Of a stretch of 64,000 nt of DNA, positions 26,486 through 35,932 are shown one piece after another. The position numbers and the translations under genes were made by a program. Position 1 is the first letter of the stretch; each line of letters starts with the position of its first letter. The notes below the pieces were generated by a model that did not search any database, was not told the origin of the DNA, and saw only the letters and a list, made by a program, of their open reading frames with translations. Location of the stretch: positions 3,224,001-3,288,000 of the forward strand of contig NZ_BLJF01000001.1 of NCBI RefSeq assembly GCF_009932335.1, given 5' to 3'. Source of the DNA: Pseudomonas asiatica (GTDB taxonomy: Bacteria > Pseudomonadota > Gammaproteobacteria > Pseudomonadales > Pseudomonadaceae).

Positions 26486-27814
26486 GTGGAAGCACACCTT
26501 CACGAATGGCTGAACCTGAGCATTCGCTGGGTTCACATGATCACCGGTGTCGCCTGGATCGGTGCATCGTTCTACTTCGTCTGGCTGGAGAACCACCTGA
26601 ACCGAAGCAACCCGCGCGATGGGTTGTCGGGTGATCTCTGGGCAATTCACGGCGGTGGTATTTACCACCTGGAGAAATACAAGCTCGCCCCCCCGAAAAT
26701 GCCCGAGAACCTGCACTGGTTCAAATGGGAGGCCTACTTCACCTGGATGTCCGGTATTGCCCTGCTGTGCGTGGTGTTCTACTGGAACCCGACCCTGTAC
26801 CTGCTGGCCCCTGGCAGCACCTTGAGCGGTGCCGAAGGCGTGGCCATCGGTATCGGCTCGCTGATCGCCGGCTGGTTCATCTACGACTTCCTGTGCGACT
26901 CGCCCCTGGGCAAGAAGCCAGCGCTGCTCGGTGCAGTACTGTTCGTGCTGATCATCGCGGCATGCTGGGGCTTCAGCCTGGTGTTCAGCGGCCGTGGTGC
27001 GTACCTGCACACCGGCGCGATCATCGGCACCATCATGGTCGGCAACGTGTTCCGCATCATCATGCCGGCCCAGCGCCAGCTGGTTGCGGCGATCGAGAAC
27101 AACCAGACCCCAGACCCGGTACTGCCGGCCAAGGGCCTCCTGCGCTCGCGCCACAACAACTACTTCACCCTGCCGGTGCTGTTCATCATGATCAGCAACC
27201 ACTTCCCGAGCACCTACGGTAGCCAGTACAACTGGCTGATCCTGGCCGGTATCGCAGTAGCCGCGGTCCTGATCCGCCACTACTTCAACACCCGCCACGA
27301 CAGCAACAAGTACGCCTGGACCCTGCCGGTCGGCGCACTGGCGATGATCTGCCTGGCCTATGTCACCGGTCCGAAACCGATGGCCGTCAGCCCTGAGCAA
27401 GCCGCGGCGAAGGTCGAGTACCAGCCACTGCCCGCGACCGCTGTAGGTGGCAAGACCGCCGCCGAGCAACGCGCCGAAGACGCCGCCAAGGCTGCCGCAG
27501 CGCCGGCCGCGCCGGCCGAAGCCCCTGCCCAGGCCAACGCCCAGGCTGGCGGCGAGAGCTTCGACAAGATCCACAATGTCATCCAGGAACGCTGCACCGT
27601 GTGCCACTCGTCCAAGCCGACCAGCCCACTGTTCAGCGCCGCCCCTGCCGGCGTGATGTTCGACACCCCGCAGCAGATCCAGGCCCAGGCCGCGCGCATC
27701 CAGGCGCAAGCGGTCGCCAGCCAGATCATGCCGCTGGGCAACATCACCCAGATGACCACCGAAGAGCGCAAGCTGGTCGGTGACTGGATCGCCAAAGGCG
27801 CCCCGGTCAACTGA
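26486..27814 (+). CDS. puuD: Membrane cytochrome c-linked urate oxidase
   Basis: 442 residues from GTG at 26486 (AAGAGGT site). It oxidises urate to 5-hydroxyisourate without producing H2O2, passing electrons to a cytochrome c. The N-terminal Urate_ox_N domain has about eight membrane helices, with His residues in RWVHMITGVAWIGASFYFVW and FPSTYGSQYNWL. An Ala/Pro-rich linker (about 325-355) leads to a C-terminal cytochrome c domain with CTVCH (about 370) and a Met ligand in QIMPLGN. It fills the urate oxidase step between XdhAB and UraH; no soluble uricase gene is seen. Confidence 0.93.
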   Translation: MEAHLHEWLNLSIRWVHMITGVAWIGASFYFVWLENHLNRSNPRDGLSGDLWAIHGGGIYHLEKYKLAPPKMPENLHWFKWEAYFTWMSGIALLCVVFYWNPTLYLLAPGSTLSGAEGVAIGIGSLIAGWFIYDFLCDSPLGKKPALLGAVLFVLIIAACWGFSLVFSGRGAYLHTGAIIGTIMVGNVFRIIMPAQRQLVAAIENNQTPDPVLPAKGLLRSRHNNYFTLPVLFIMISNHFPSTYGSQYNWLILAGIAVAAVLIRHYFNTRHDSNKYAWTLPVGALAMICLAYVTGPKPMAVSPEQAAAKVEYQPLPATAVGGKTAAEQRAEDAAKAAAAPAAPAEAPAQANAQAGGESFDKIHNVIQERCTVCHSSKPTSPLFSAAPAGVMFDTPQQIQAQAARIQAQAVASQIMPLGNITQMTTEERKLVGDWIAKGAPVN

Positions 27815-27858
27815 TAGCACCTCGCCAGGCAACCCGTTCCCAAGGGGGATCACCTCCC

Positions 27859-27898
27859 CCTGTGGGAGCGGGCGTGCCCGCGAAGAGGCCGGCAAAGC
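27859..27898. repeat. Single REP element
   Basis: One copy of TGTGGGAGCGGGCGTGCCCG with the trailing GAGGCCGGC, between puuD and the urate permease gene. Confidence 0.8.
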
Positions 27899-28039
27899 CA
27901 GCCTCAGGCTTCATGTATTACGCAACAAGCAAGCATCGAGCGTTCGACCTCTAGCGGGAACCCCAGGCTGCCTCCACCGGGCCTGCCGCCTGAGCCCGGC
28001 GCTTGGATCCGAGAATAAAAACAAAACTCGAGGTGCTGC

Positions 28040-29395
28040 ATGTCCGAGTCACGCAAGGCGTACATCCCTGTTGCGCCGCCGCGCGAGCCCTTGCCCCTGT
28101 TCCAACTGATCCTGGTTGGCCTGCAACACGTTCTGCTGATGTACGGCGGCGCGATCGCCGTGCCGTTGATCATCGGCCAGGCCGCCGGGTTGTCCCGTGA
28201 AGAAGTCGCTTTCCTGATCAACGCCGACCTGCTGGTCGCTGGCGTCGCCACCATCATCCAGTCCTTCGGTATCGGCCCGGTGGGCATCCGCATGCCGGTG
28301 ATGATGGGTGCCAGTTTCGCTGCCGTCGGCAGCATGGTGGCCATGGCCGGCATGCCCGGGGTGGGCCTGCAGGGGATCTTCGGCGCGACCATCGCCGCCG
28401 GGTTCTTCGGCATGCTGATCGCGCCGTTCATGTCCAAGGTCGTACGCTTCTTCCCACCCCTGGTTACCGGCACGGTGATCACCTCGATTGGCCTGTCGCT
28501 GTTCCCGGTGGCAGTCAACTGGGCCGGTGGTGGCCAACAGGCAGATACCTTCGGCTCGCCGATCTACCTGCTGGTGGCCGGCCTGGTACTGGCGGTAATC
28601 CTGCTGATCAACCGTTTCATGCGCGGTTTCTGGGTCAACGTGTCGGTGCTGGTGGGCATGGGCCTGGGCTACATCCTGGCCGGCTCCATCGGCATGGTCG
28701 ACCTGTCGGGCCTGAACGACGCACCGTGGCTGCAAGTGGTGACCCCACTGCACTTCGGCATGCCGACCTTCAGCCTGGCGCCGATCCTGTCCATGTGCCT
28801 GGTGGTGGTGATCATCTTCGTCGAGTCCACCGGCATGTTCCTGGCCCTGGGCAAGGTGACCGATCGTGAAGTTACCCCAGGGATGCTGCGTCGCGGCCTG
28901 CTGTGCGATGCCGGTGCGTCGTTCATCGCCGGCTTCTTCAACACCTTCACCCACTCCTCGTTCGCCCAGAACATCGGCCTGGTGCAGATGACCGGGGTGC
29001 GCTGCCGCTATGTCACCATCGTGGCCGGTGCACTGCTGATCCTGCTCAGCCTGCTGCCCAAGGCGGCCTTCCTGATCGCCTCGATCCCGCCTGCGGTACT
29101 GGGCGGCGCGTCCATCGCCATGTTCGGCATGGTCACCGCCACCGGGATCAAGATTCTCCAGGAGACGGACATCGGCGACCGTCGCAACCAGCTGCTGGTT
29201 GCAGTGAGCGTCGGCTTCGGGTTGATCCCCGTGGTACGTCCGGAGTTCTTCGCCCAGATGCCCCAGTGGATGGAGCCCATCACCCACAGTGGCATCGCCA
29301 TGGCCACGGTTAGTGCCCTGGTGTTGAACGTGCTGTTCAACATCCTTGGTGGTGCCGACCGCGCGGTGCACAACGAAGCCTGTCACCAACATTGA
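28040..29395 (+). CDS. NCS2 urate/xanthine permease
   Basis: 451 residues, ATG with GAGGTG upstream. Nucleobase:cation symporter-2 family, 14 hydrophobic spans. Visible motifs: GLQHVLLMYGGAIAVPLIIG in helix 1 with its conserved His, the Glu in IIFVESTGMFLALG of helix 8, and the signature NTFTHSSFAQNIGLVQMTGV of helix 10. Similar to E. coli UacT/XanQ types; location directly after puuD favours urate or xanthine as substrate. A GC hairpin (29403-29423) follows the stop. Confidence 0.93.
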   Translation: MSESRKAYIPVAPPREPLPLFQLILVGLQHVLLMYGGAIAVPLIIGQAAGLSREEVAFLINADLLVAGVATIIQSFGIGPVGIRMPVMMGASFAAVGSMVAMAGMPGVGLQGIFGATIAAGFFGMLIAPFMSKVVRFFPPLVTGTVITSIGLSLFPVAVNWAGGGQQADTFGSPIYLLVAGLVLAVILLINRFMRGFWVNVSVLVGMGLGYILAGSIGMVDLSGLNDAPWLQVVTPLHFGMPTFSLAPILSMCLVVVIIFVESTGMFLALGKVTDREVTPGMLRRGLLCDAGASFIAGFFNTFTHSSFAQNIGLVQMTGVRCRYVTIVAGALLILLSLLPKAAFLIASIPPAVLGGASIAMFGMVTATGIKILQETDIGDRRNQLLVAVSVGFGLIPVVRPEFFAQMPQWMEPITHSGIAMATVSALVLNVLFNILGGADRAVHNEACHQH

Positions 29396-29400
29396 GCCAG

Positions 29401-29425
29401 ACGGGGCGGCGCATGGCCGCCCCGC
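29401..29425 (+). terminator. GC-rich hairpin after the NCS2 permease gene
   Basis: GGGGCGG-CGCATGG-CCGCCCC, a 7-bp stem six bases past the stop; no T run follows, so termination may be partial. Confidence 0.4.
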
Positions 29426-29535
29426 ATTCACACAGGCAGTAAACGCAACACCGTCGGCCCGCCGGAATGGGCCGCCCGGGGCGCCTGCGCGCCAAATAAA
29501 CCGCCAACAAAAACAATAAGTCCGGGAATCACAAC

Positions 29536-30321
29536 ATGAAGCGCATCACCACGTCCCTGTTGCTGGGCAGCAGCCTGCTGGCCACCCTCCCCTCGCATGC
29601 AGGCGAATGGCTGCAATGGCACGGCGAAAGCCTGACCTACCTGTACGGCAAGGACTTCAAGGTCAACCCTGATATCCAGCAGACCATCACGTTCGAGCAC
29701 GCCAACAAATGGAAGTACGGCGACACCTTCATGTTCGTCGACAAGATCTTCTACAACGGCAAGGCCGACGCCAGCAAAGGCGTCACCACCTACTACGGCG
29801 AGTTCAGCCCACGCCTGTCATTCGGCAAGATCTTTGACAAGAAGCTGGCCTTCGGCCCGATCAAGGACGTACTGCTGGCAATGACCTACGAGCGCGGCGA
29901 AGGCGACAACGAGGCCTACCTGATCGGCCCAGGTTTCGACCTGAACGTCCCCGGCTTCAACTATTTCACCCTGAATTTCTACGTGCGCAACACCGAGGGC
30001 AGCCGCCCGGGTGACAACGTCTGGCAGATCACCCCCGGCTGGTCCTACACCATCCCCGTGGGCAGGTCCGACATTCTGATCGACGGCTACATGGACTGGG
30101 TCACCGACAATGACCAGACCCGCCGTGGCACCTACCACGCCAACCTGCACTTCAACCCGCAGGTGAAGTACGACCTGGGCAAAGCGCTGAACCTGGGCGC
30201 CAAGCAGCTGTACGTGGGCTTTGAGTACAGCTACTGGAAGGACAAGTACGGCATCGACAGCCGCGGCAATCTGGAAAGCAACCAGAGTGTCGCCAGTGCG
30301 CTGATCAAAGTGCACTTCTAG
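29536..30321 (+). CDS. Tsx-like outer membrane channel, copy 1
   Basis: 261 residues. Signal peptide of ~22 residues (MKRITTSLLLGSSLLATLPS, then HA). The mature part is rich in alternating aromatic strands and contains WLQWHGESLTYLYGKDFKV, TYYGEFSPRLSFGKIFDKK and LIGPGFDLNVPGFNYFTLNF, as in the nucleoside-specific Tsx porin family (12-stranded barrel), ending in Phe. Likely lets nucleosides or purine bases cross the outer membrane. Tandem with a close paralogue at 30673. Confidence 0.93.
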   Translation: MKRITTSLLLGSSLLATLPSHAGEWLQWHGESLTYLYGKDFKVNPDIQQTITFEHANKWKYGDTFMFVDKIFYNGKADASKGVTTYYGEFSPRLSFGKIFDKKLAFGPIKDVLLAMTYERGEGDNEAYLIGPGFDLNVPGFNYFTLNFYVRNTEGSRPGDNVWQITPGWSYTIPVGRSDILIDGYMDWVTDNDQTRRGTYHANLHFNPQVKYDLGKALNLGAKQLYVGFEYSYWKDKYGIDSRGNLESNQSVASALIKVHF

Positions 30322-30672
30322 AAAACTGACCAAACGCACAAGTTTGTTCCACTCTGCTCCAGGACGGAGCACTTGAGGCAAGGCGCGCAAGCCAGTAATC
30401 TGCGCGCCCCCTCGATCAGGGCAGAACGGATTCTGCCTGCGTTTACTGACCGCTCAGTCAATGAATACGGGCGGTTGGCCAACGTGTTGCCAGCCTGAAA
30501 GACCCTTTTCATCCGTTCAGAACGAAGTCGAGCAGGAAGGTTTTGCCAGCCCAGGAAAGTTGGCTCAACCCTTGCCAAACAGCTGTGGCCTATCGAAAAA
30601 AGCTGACTCAAAAGACAAAAAGCGCCAATAACGAGCGCTGACAACAGATCAATCAAGGGAGCGACATTCGCA
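30322..30672. promoter_or_regulatory. 351-bp gap between the tsx-like genes
   Basis: No gene. Contains two hairpins, TGCTCC-AGGAC-GGAGCA near 30355 and a longer GGCGCGCA/TGCGCGCC pair at about 30381-30409, which may end the first gene, and the dyad CTGAC-CGCTCA-GTCAA at 30446-30461 in the control region of the second. Confidence 0.5.
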
Positions 30673-31455
30673 ATGCGTACCATCAACAGCCTGATCCTCG
30701 CCGGCGGCCTGCTGGCCTGTGGCACCACCTTCGGCGGCGACCTGCTGCAATGGCAGAACAACAGCCTGACCTACCTGTGGGGCAAGAACTTCAAGGTCAA
30801 CCCGTCGATCCAGCAAACCGTGACCTTCGAGCACGCTGATGGCTGGAAGTACGGCGATAACTTCATCTTTGTCGACAAGATCTTCTACCAAGGCCAGAAA
30901 GATGAGGGCAACGGCCCGAACACCTACTACGGCGAAATCAGCCCGCGCCTGTCGTTCGGCAAGATCTTCGACCAGAAGATCGGGTTTGGCCCGGTCAAGG
31001 ACGTACTGCTGGCGATGACCTACGAGTTCGGTGAAGGTGATACCGAGTCTTACCTGATCGGCCCTGGCTTCGACCTGGACATCCCAGGCTTCGACTACTT
31101 CCAGCTGAACTTCTACAACCGCACCACCGACGGCAGCCGCGCCGGCGACAACGTGTGGCAGATCACCCCGGTGTGGTCGTACACCATTCCGGTCGGTTCG
31201 TCCGATGTGCTGATCGACGGCTTCATGGACTGGGTGGTGGACAACGACGAGAACCGCCGCGGCACCTACCAGGCCAACCTGCACTTCAACCCGCAGATCA
31301 AGTATGACCTGGGCAAGGCCTTGCACCTGGGCGAGAAGCAGCTGTATGTGGGTGTGGAGTACGACTACTGGAAGAACAAGTACGGCATCAAGGATTCCGA
31401 TGCCTTCACCACCGACCAGAACACCATGAGCTTCCTGCTCAAGGTTCACTTCTGA
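30673..31455 (+). CDS. Tsx-like outer membrane channel, copy 2
   Basis: 260 residues, with a shorter, less canonical signal peptide (MRTINSLILAGGLLACGTTF). The barrel portion aligns almost end to end with copy 1 (LQWQNNSLTYLWGKNFKVNP, TYYGEISPRLSFGKIFDQK, LIGPGFDLDIPGFDYFQLNF, terminal VHF), so the two arose by duplication. Its own promoter region and dyad suggest separate control and perhaps different substrates. Confidence 0.93.
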   Translation: MRTINSLILAGGLLACGTTFGGDLLQWQNNSLTYLWGKNFKVNPSIQQTVTFEHADGWKYGDNFIFVDKIFYQGQKDEGNGPNTYYGEISPRLSFGKIFDQKIGFGPVKDVLLAMTYEFGEGDTESYLIGPGFDLDIPGFDYFQLNFYNRTTDGSRAGDNVWQITPVWSYTIPVGSSDVLIDGFMDWVVDNDENRRGTYQANLHFNPQIKYDLGKALHLGEKQLYVGVEYDYWKNKYGIKDSDAFTTDQNTMSFLLKVHF

Positions 31456-31462
31456 TCGGAGC

Positions 31463-31592
31463 ATAGGGGCTGCTGCACAGCCCCTCGCGGCACAAGGCCG
31501 CTCCTACAGGTACGGCACAGGTTTCGGAAACTGTGTATTCCCTGTGGGAGCGGGCTTGCCCGCGAACCGGGGCAAAGCCCCGGCCATGCAAA
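31463..31592. repeat. REP cluster, mixed orientation
   Basis: An inverted GGCCGC copy (CTGCTGCACAGCC...AAGGCCGCTCCTACA) and one GTGGGAGCGGGCTTGCCCGC copy with the GGGGCAAAGCCCC hairpin, between convergent genes. Confidence 0.85.
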
Positions 31593-32507
31593 TCAGGTGG
31601 CCGGCCGAACCGCACGCCACAATTTCCCCGCAATGCCCACCACGGCCAGCACCACCGCACCGGCCACAACCCCAACACCGCCGTTCAGCAGTGCCACGGT
31701 CAACGCCCCGCCACGCCCTTCGCTAAATGCCTCGATCGCATGATGCAGAGGTGCGATGCCATGCACCAGGATCCCGCCACCAACCAGGAACATGGCCGCC
31801 GTGCCGATCACCGACAGGCTCTTCATCATGTATGGCGCGGCACGCAGAATGCCGTTACCCACCGCCCTGGCCAGGCGTGATGCCTTGCGGGTCATCCACA
31901 GCCCCAGGTCATCGAGCTTGACGATACCGCCCACCAGCCCGTACACGCCGATGGTCATGACCACCGCAATACCCGACAGCACGACGATCTGCTGGGTCAA
32001 CGGCGAGTCGGCAACGATGCCCAGGGTGATGGCGATGATTTCTGCCGACAGGATGAAGTCGGTACGTACAGCGCCCTTGATCTTGGCTTTCTCGAACGCC
32101 ACCAGGTCGACATTGGCATCGGCCACCGCCTCCTTGAGCGCTTCGTGCTCGGCGTCAGTCTCGGCCTTGCTGTGCAGGAACTTGTGCGCCAGCTTCTCGA
32201 AGCCCTCGAAGCAAAGGTAGGCACCGCCCAGCATCAGCAACGGCGTCACCGCCCAGGGAATGAACGCACTGATCAGCAGCGCCGCCGGCACCAGGATGGC
32301 CTTGTTCACCATCGAGCCCTTGGCTACTGCCCACACCACAGGGATCTCGCGCTCGGCACGTACCCCGGTGACCTGCTGGGCATTCAGCGCCAGGTCATCG
32401 CCCAGCACGCCTGCGGTCTTTTTCGCCGCCACCTTGGTCATCACCGAGACGTCATCGAGCACAGTGGCGATGTCGTCGATCAGTACCAGTAGACTGCTTC
32501 CTGCCAT
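31593..32507 (-). CDS. DUF808 (YedI-like) inner membrane protein
   Basis: 304 residues from ATG at 32507, chosen for its AGG ribosome site and because E. coli YedI also starts MAGSSLL; a second ATG four codons upstream is possible. About six to eight hydrophobic spans; hallmark sequences are [39 protein letters not shown] and [13 protein letters not shown]. Biochemical role unknown for the family. Divergent from the TetR gene. Confidence 0.9.
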   Translation of the reverse strand: MAGSSLLVLIDDIATVLDDVSVMTKVAAKKTAGVLGDDLALNAQQVTGVRAEREIPVVWAVAKGSMVNKAILVPAALLISAFIPWAVTPLLMLGGAYLCFEGFEKLAHKFLHSKAETDAEHEALKEAVADANVDLVAFEKAKIKGAVRTDFILSAEIIAITLGIVADSPLTQQIVVLSGIAVVMTIGVYGLVGGIVKLDDLGLWMTRKASRLARAVGNGILRAAPYMMKSLSVIGTAAMFLVGGGILVHGIAPLHHAIEAFSEGRGGALTVALLNGGVGVVAGAVVLAVVGIAGKLWRAVRPAT

Positions 32508-32639
32508 GTTTGCCTGCATCCAGAAGAGTGAGTGCCCAGGATTCTAGCCCAAAGCCGCTGCCTTGAGCGCCCGTCGAGCCCGGTGCTACCATGCCCGATC
32601 CCTCTTAGAGGTGGCCAGACACGAGGAAGATCCCTGACC

Positions 32640-33251
32640 ATGAGCACCATTCGCGAGCGCAACAAGGAACTGATCCTGCGCGCGGCCAGCGAGGAATTCG
32701 CCGACAAGGGCTTCGCCGCCACCAAGACCAGCGATATCGCGGCCAAGGCCGGCCTGCCCAAGCCGAACGTGTATTACTACTTCAAATCCAAGGACAACCT
32801 CTACCGCGAGGTCCTGGAAAGTATCATCGCGCCGATCATGCAGGCGTCGACCCCGTTCAATGCCGACGGTGACCCGAAGGAAGTGCTGAGTGCGTACATC
32901 CGCTCGAAGATCCGCATTTCGCGCGACCTGCCGCATGCGTCCAAGGTGTTCGCCAGCGAGATCATGCACGGTGCCCCGCACCTGTCGCCGAACCAGGTAG
33001 CGCAGCTGAACGAGCAGGCGCGACATAACATCGAGTGCATCCAGCGCTGGATCGACCGCGGGCAAATCGCCCATGTGGATGCGCATCACCTGATGTTCAG
33101 CATCTGGGCAGCGACCCAGACCTATGCCGATTTCGACTGGCAGATCTCTGCCGTGACCGGCAAGGCCAAGCTGGCCGACAGCGACTATGACGCGGCGGCG
33201 GAGACCATCATCCGCATGGTGCTCAAGGGGTGTGAGCCTGAGCTAGCCTGA
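32640..33251 (+). CDS. RutR-like TetR-family regulator
   Basis: 203 residues from ATG at 32640 (GAGGAAGATC upstream). The N-terminal TetR helix-turn-helix includes TSDIAAKAGLPKPNVYYYFK. The ligand domain resembles E. coli RutR in several blocks: YIRSKIRISRDLPHASKVF, EIMHGAPHLS and HHLMFSIWAATQTYADFDWQ followed by SAVTG. RutR in E. coli senses uracil/thymine and binds TTGACCANNTGGTCAA. A box of that kind precedes xdhA. The ligand of this homologue is not visible from sequence. Confidence 0.9.
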   Translation: MSTIRERNKELILRAASEEFADKGFAATKTSDIAAKAGLPKPNVYYYFKSKDNLYREVLESIIAPIMQASTPFNADGDPKEVLSAYIRSKIRISRDLPHASKVFASEIMHGAPHLSPNQVAQLNEQARHNIECIQRWIDRGQIAHVDAHHLMFSIWAATQTYADFDWQISAVTGKAKLADSDYDAAAETIIRMVLKGCEPELA

Positions 33252-33254
33252 CAG

Positions 33255-33380
33255 GGCCAGTGGGGCTGCCTTGCAGCCCTTTCGCGACACAAGGCCGCTC
33301 CTACAAGGGATCGCGTACTACCTGCGATCCCTTGTAGGAGCGGCCTTGTGTCGCGAAAGGGCCGCAAAGCGGCCCCAGCC
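33255..33380. repeat. Inverted REP pair
   Basis: Two GGCCGCTCCTACA copies head-to-head around GGGATCGCG...CGCGATCCC-like complementary DNA, between the convergent TetR and glcG-like genes. Confidence 0.9.
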
Positions 33381-33390
33381 ATCTTCAGCC

Positions 33391-33831
33391 TTACGCCGCT
33401 ACCCCGGCATCCGCCTTCAACCCCACCTCCTCGATCGCACTGATCGCGCACTGCTCGTCGATATCCGACGTATCCCCGCTGATCCCTACCGCACCCAACA
33501 CCTTGCCGTCCTGATCACGCACCAGCACACCACCCGGCGCCGGCACCACCGGTCGCTCGCCCAACCCGTTCAGCGCGGCAAAAAATGCCGGCCGCTGCTG
33601 CGCGTCCAGCGCCAGCAGGCGCGACCCCTTGCCCAGGGCAATCGCCCCCCAGGCCTTGCCGGTAGCCACCTCCGGCCGGATCAGGCTGGCGCCATCCTCG
33701 CGCTGCAGCGCCAGCAAGTGGCCGCCGGCATCCAGCACCGCCACGGTCAGTGGCGCGGCGTTGATCTTGCGGCCCGCCGCCAGCGCGGCATTCACCAGGC
33801 TGACCGCGACTTTCAGGTTCAAAGCGTTCAT
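33391..33831 (-). CDS. GlcG/HbpS-family (DUF336) protein
   Basis: 146 residues from ATG at 33831 with AAAGG upstream (GGAAAGGTC in the plus strand after it). The domain, with LTVAVLDAGGHLLALQREDG, RPEVATGKAWGAIALG and GGVLVRDQDGKVLGAVGISG, occurs in GlcG beside glycolate oxidase genes in E. coli and in heme-binding HbpS. Molecular role unclear. It diverges from gcl, and TTGTATACAA sites flank both promoters, tying it to glyoxylate or ureide metabolism. Confidence 0.88.
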   Translation of the reverse strand: MNALNLKVAVSLVNAALAAGRKINAAPLTVAVLDAGGHLLALQREDGASLIRPEVATGKAWGAIALGKGSRLLALDAQQRPAFFAALNGLGERPVVPAPGGVLVRDQDGKVLGAVGISGDTSDIDEQCAISAIEEVGLKADAGVAA

Positions 33832-33913
33832 GGAAAGGTCCTCTTCTTGTTGTGAGAAGCCCTGAGGGCAGGTGAAAAACCGATAAGCCAATAGAACACA
33901 ACTGAATCTTTTT

Positions 33914-33923
33914 TTGTATACAA
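33914..33923. promoter_or_regulatory. TTGTATACAA operator, glcG-like side
   Basis: Perfect palindrome 82 bases before the glcG-like start. Confidence 0.65.
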
Positions 33924-34053
33924 TAAATTGAAACGATCGTATGCGAGATTGCAAACGCCCGTTTTCACGGGCGCTTGAACGAAAGCGGCCTCGTCCGACG
34001 AAAACCCGTTGACCTGAGCGGCCAGCCGTGAATACACTCTGGCACAAAGCAAG

Positions 34054-34063
34054 TTGTATACAA
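34054..34063. promoter_or_regulatory. TTGTATACAA operator, gcl side
   Basis: Perfect palindrome 26 bases before the gcl ATG, where a bound repressor would block the promoter or early transcription. It is 131 bases from the copy on the glcG-like side. Confidence 0.68.
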
Positions 34064-34088
34064 TTACAAAATCGATGAGGCACAAACC

Positions 34089-35864
34089 ATGAGCAAAATG
34101 AGAGCAATCGATGCAGCCGTTCTGGTCATGCGCCGTGAAGGTGTAGATACCGCGTTCGGCATCCCGGGGGCTGCCATCAACCCGTTGTACTCGGCCCTGA
34201 AGAAAGTCGGTGGCATCGATCACGTCCTCGCTCGTCACGTCGAAGGCGCCTCGCACATGGCCGAGGGTTACACCCGTGCCAACCCGGGCAACATCGGCGT
34301 GTGCATCGGCACCTCCGGCCCAGCCGGCACCGACATGGTCACCGGCCTGTACAGTGCCTCCGCCGACTCCATCCCGATCCTCTGCATCACCGGCCAGGCC
34401 CCACGTGCCCGCCTGCACAAGGAAGATTTCCAGGCTGTCGACATCACCAACATCGTCAAGCCGGTCACCAAGTGGGCCACCACCGTTCTGGAGCCAGGCC
34501 AGGTGCCTTACGCCTTCCAGAAGGCCTTCTATGAAATGCGCACCGGCCGCCCAGGCCCGGTACTGATCGACCTGCCGTTCGACGTGCAGATGGCCGAAAT
34601 CGAATTCGACATCGACGCCTACGAACCGCTGCCAGTGCACAAGCCGTCCGCCACCCGCGTACAGGCCGAAAAAGCCCTGGCCCTGCTCAATGACGCCGAG
34701 CGCCCGCTGCTGGTAGCCGGTGGCGGCATCATCAACGCCGACGCCAGCGACAAGCTGGTCGAGTTTGCCGAACTGACCGGTGTACCGGTAATCCCGACCC
34801 TGATGGGCTGGGGCACCATCCCGGACGACCACGCACAGATGGTCGGCATGGTCGGCCTGCAGACTTCGCACCGCTATGGCAACGCCACCCTGCTGAAATC
34901 CGACCTGGTGTTCGGTATCGGTAACCGCTGGGCCAACCGCCACACCGGTTCCGTCGACGTCTACACCGAAGGCCGCAAGTTCGTGCACGTGGACATCGAG
35001 CCGACCCAGATCGGCCGCGTGTTCACCCCGGACCTGGGTATCGTTTCCGACGCTGGCAAGGCACTGGACGTGTTCCTCGAAGTGGCCCGCGAGTGGAAAG
35101 CCGCTGGCAAGCTGAAGTGCCGCAAGGCCTGGCTGGAAGACTGCCAGGAGCGAAAGGCCACCCTGCAGCGCAAGACCCACTTCGACAACGTGCCGGTCAA
35201 GCCGCAGCGCGTCTACGAAGAAATGAACCAGGTATTCGGCAAGGACACCTGCTACGTCAGCACCATCGGTCTGTCGCAGATCGCCGGTGCGCAGTTCCTG
35301 CACGTGTACAAGCCACGCCACTGGATCAACTGCGGCCAGGCCGGCCCGCTGGGCTGGACCATCCCTGCCGCCCTCGGTGTGGTCAAGGCCGATCCGAAGC
35401 GCAAGGTGGTCGCGCTGTCGGGTGACTACGACTTCCAGTTCATGATCGAAGAGCTGGCGGTGGGCGCACAGTTCAACCTGCCGTACGTGCACGTACTGGT
35501 GAACAACGCCTACCTGGGCCTGATCCGTCAGGCGCAACGTGGCTTCGACATGGATTACTGTGTACAACTGGCGTTCGAGAACATCAACTCGACCGACGCC
35601 GCCACCTACGGTGTCGACCATGTCGCCGTGGTCGAAGGCCTGGGCTGCAAGGCCATCCGTGTATTCGAGCCGGCCGAGATCGCCCCTGCCCTGCTCAAGG
35701 CACAGAAAATGGCCGAAGAGTTCCGCGTACCGGTGGTGGTCGAAGTGATTCTCGAACGTGTGACCAACATTTCCATGGGCACCGAGATCAACGCGGTCAA
35801 CGAGTTCGAAGACCTGGCCCTGGTCGGCAACGACGCGCCAACCGCCATCTCGCTGCTGGACTGA
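34089..35864 (+). CDS. gcl: Glyoxylate carboligase
   Basis: 591 residues, ATG with GATGAGG upstream. A thiamine diphosphate and FAD enzyme joining two glyoxylates to tartronate semialdehyde with CO2 loss. Blocks: N-terminal [20 protein letters not shown] with [20 protein letters not shown] (in Gcl the usual catalytic Glu of this loop is Val; not checked residue by residue), FAD-binding middle domain, and the TPP motif [16 protein letters not shown] ending in NNAYLGL. It starts the gcl-hyi-glxR-ttuD-pyk series that uses AllA-derived glyoxylate. Confidence 0.97.
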   Translation: MSKMRAIDAAVLVMRREGVDTAFGIPGAAINPLYSALKKVGGIDHVLARHVEGASHMAEGYTRANPGNIGVCIGTSGPAGTDMVTGLYSASADSIPILCITGQAPRARLHKEDFQAVDITNIVKPVTKWATTVLEPGQVPYAFQKAFYEMRTGRPGPVLIDLPFDVQMAEIEFDIDAYEPLPVHKPSATRVQAEKALALLNDAERPLLVAGGGIINADASDKLVEFAELTGVPVIPTLMGWGTIPDDHAQMVGMVGLQTSHRYGNATLLKSDLVFGIGNRWANRHTGSVDVYTEGRKFVHVDIEPTQIGRVFTPDLGIVSDAGKALDVFLEVAREWKAAGKLKCRKAWLEDCQERKATLQRKTHFDNVPVKPQRVYEEMNQVFGKDTCYVSTIGLSQIAGAQFLHVYKPRHWINCGQAGPLGWTIPAALGVVKADPKRKVVALSGDYDFQFMIEELAVGAQFNLPYVHVLVNNAYLGLIRQAQRGFDMDYCVQLAFENINSTDAATYGVDHVAVVEGLGCKAIRVFEPAEIAPALLKAQKMAEEFRVPVVVEVILERVTNISMGTEINAVNEFEDLALVGNDAPTAISLLD

Positions 35865-35932
35865 TCGCCTGACGCCCCCGTGCCGGCCCCTACCTCAGGG
35901 CGCCGGGGGCCTTCATCGCTAGGAGACACAAC

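Noticed and set aside
33828..35621. A 597-codon open frame opposite gcl
   Set aside because: Shadow of the gcl codon pattern; gcl has full family motifs.
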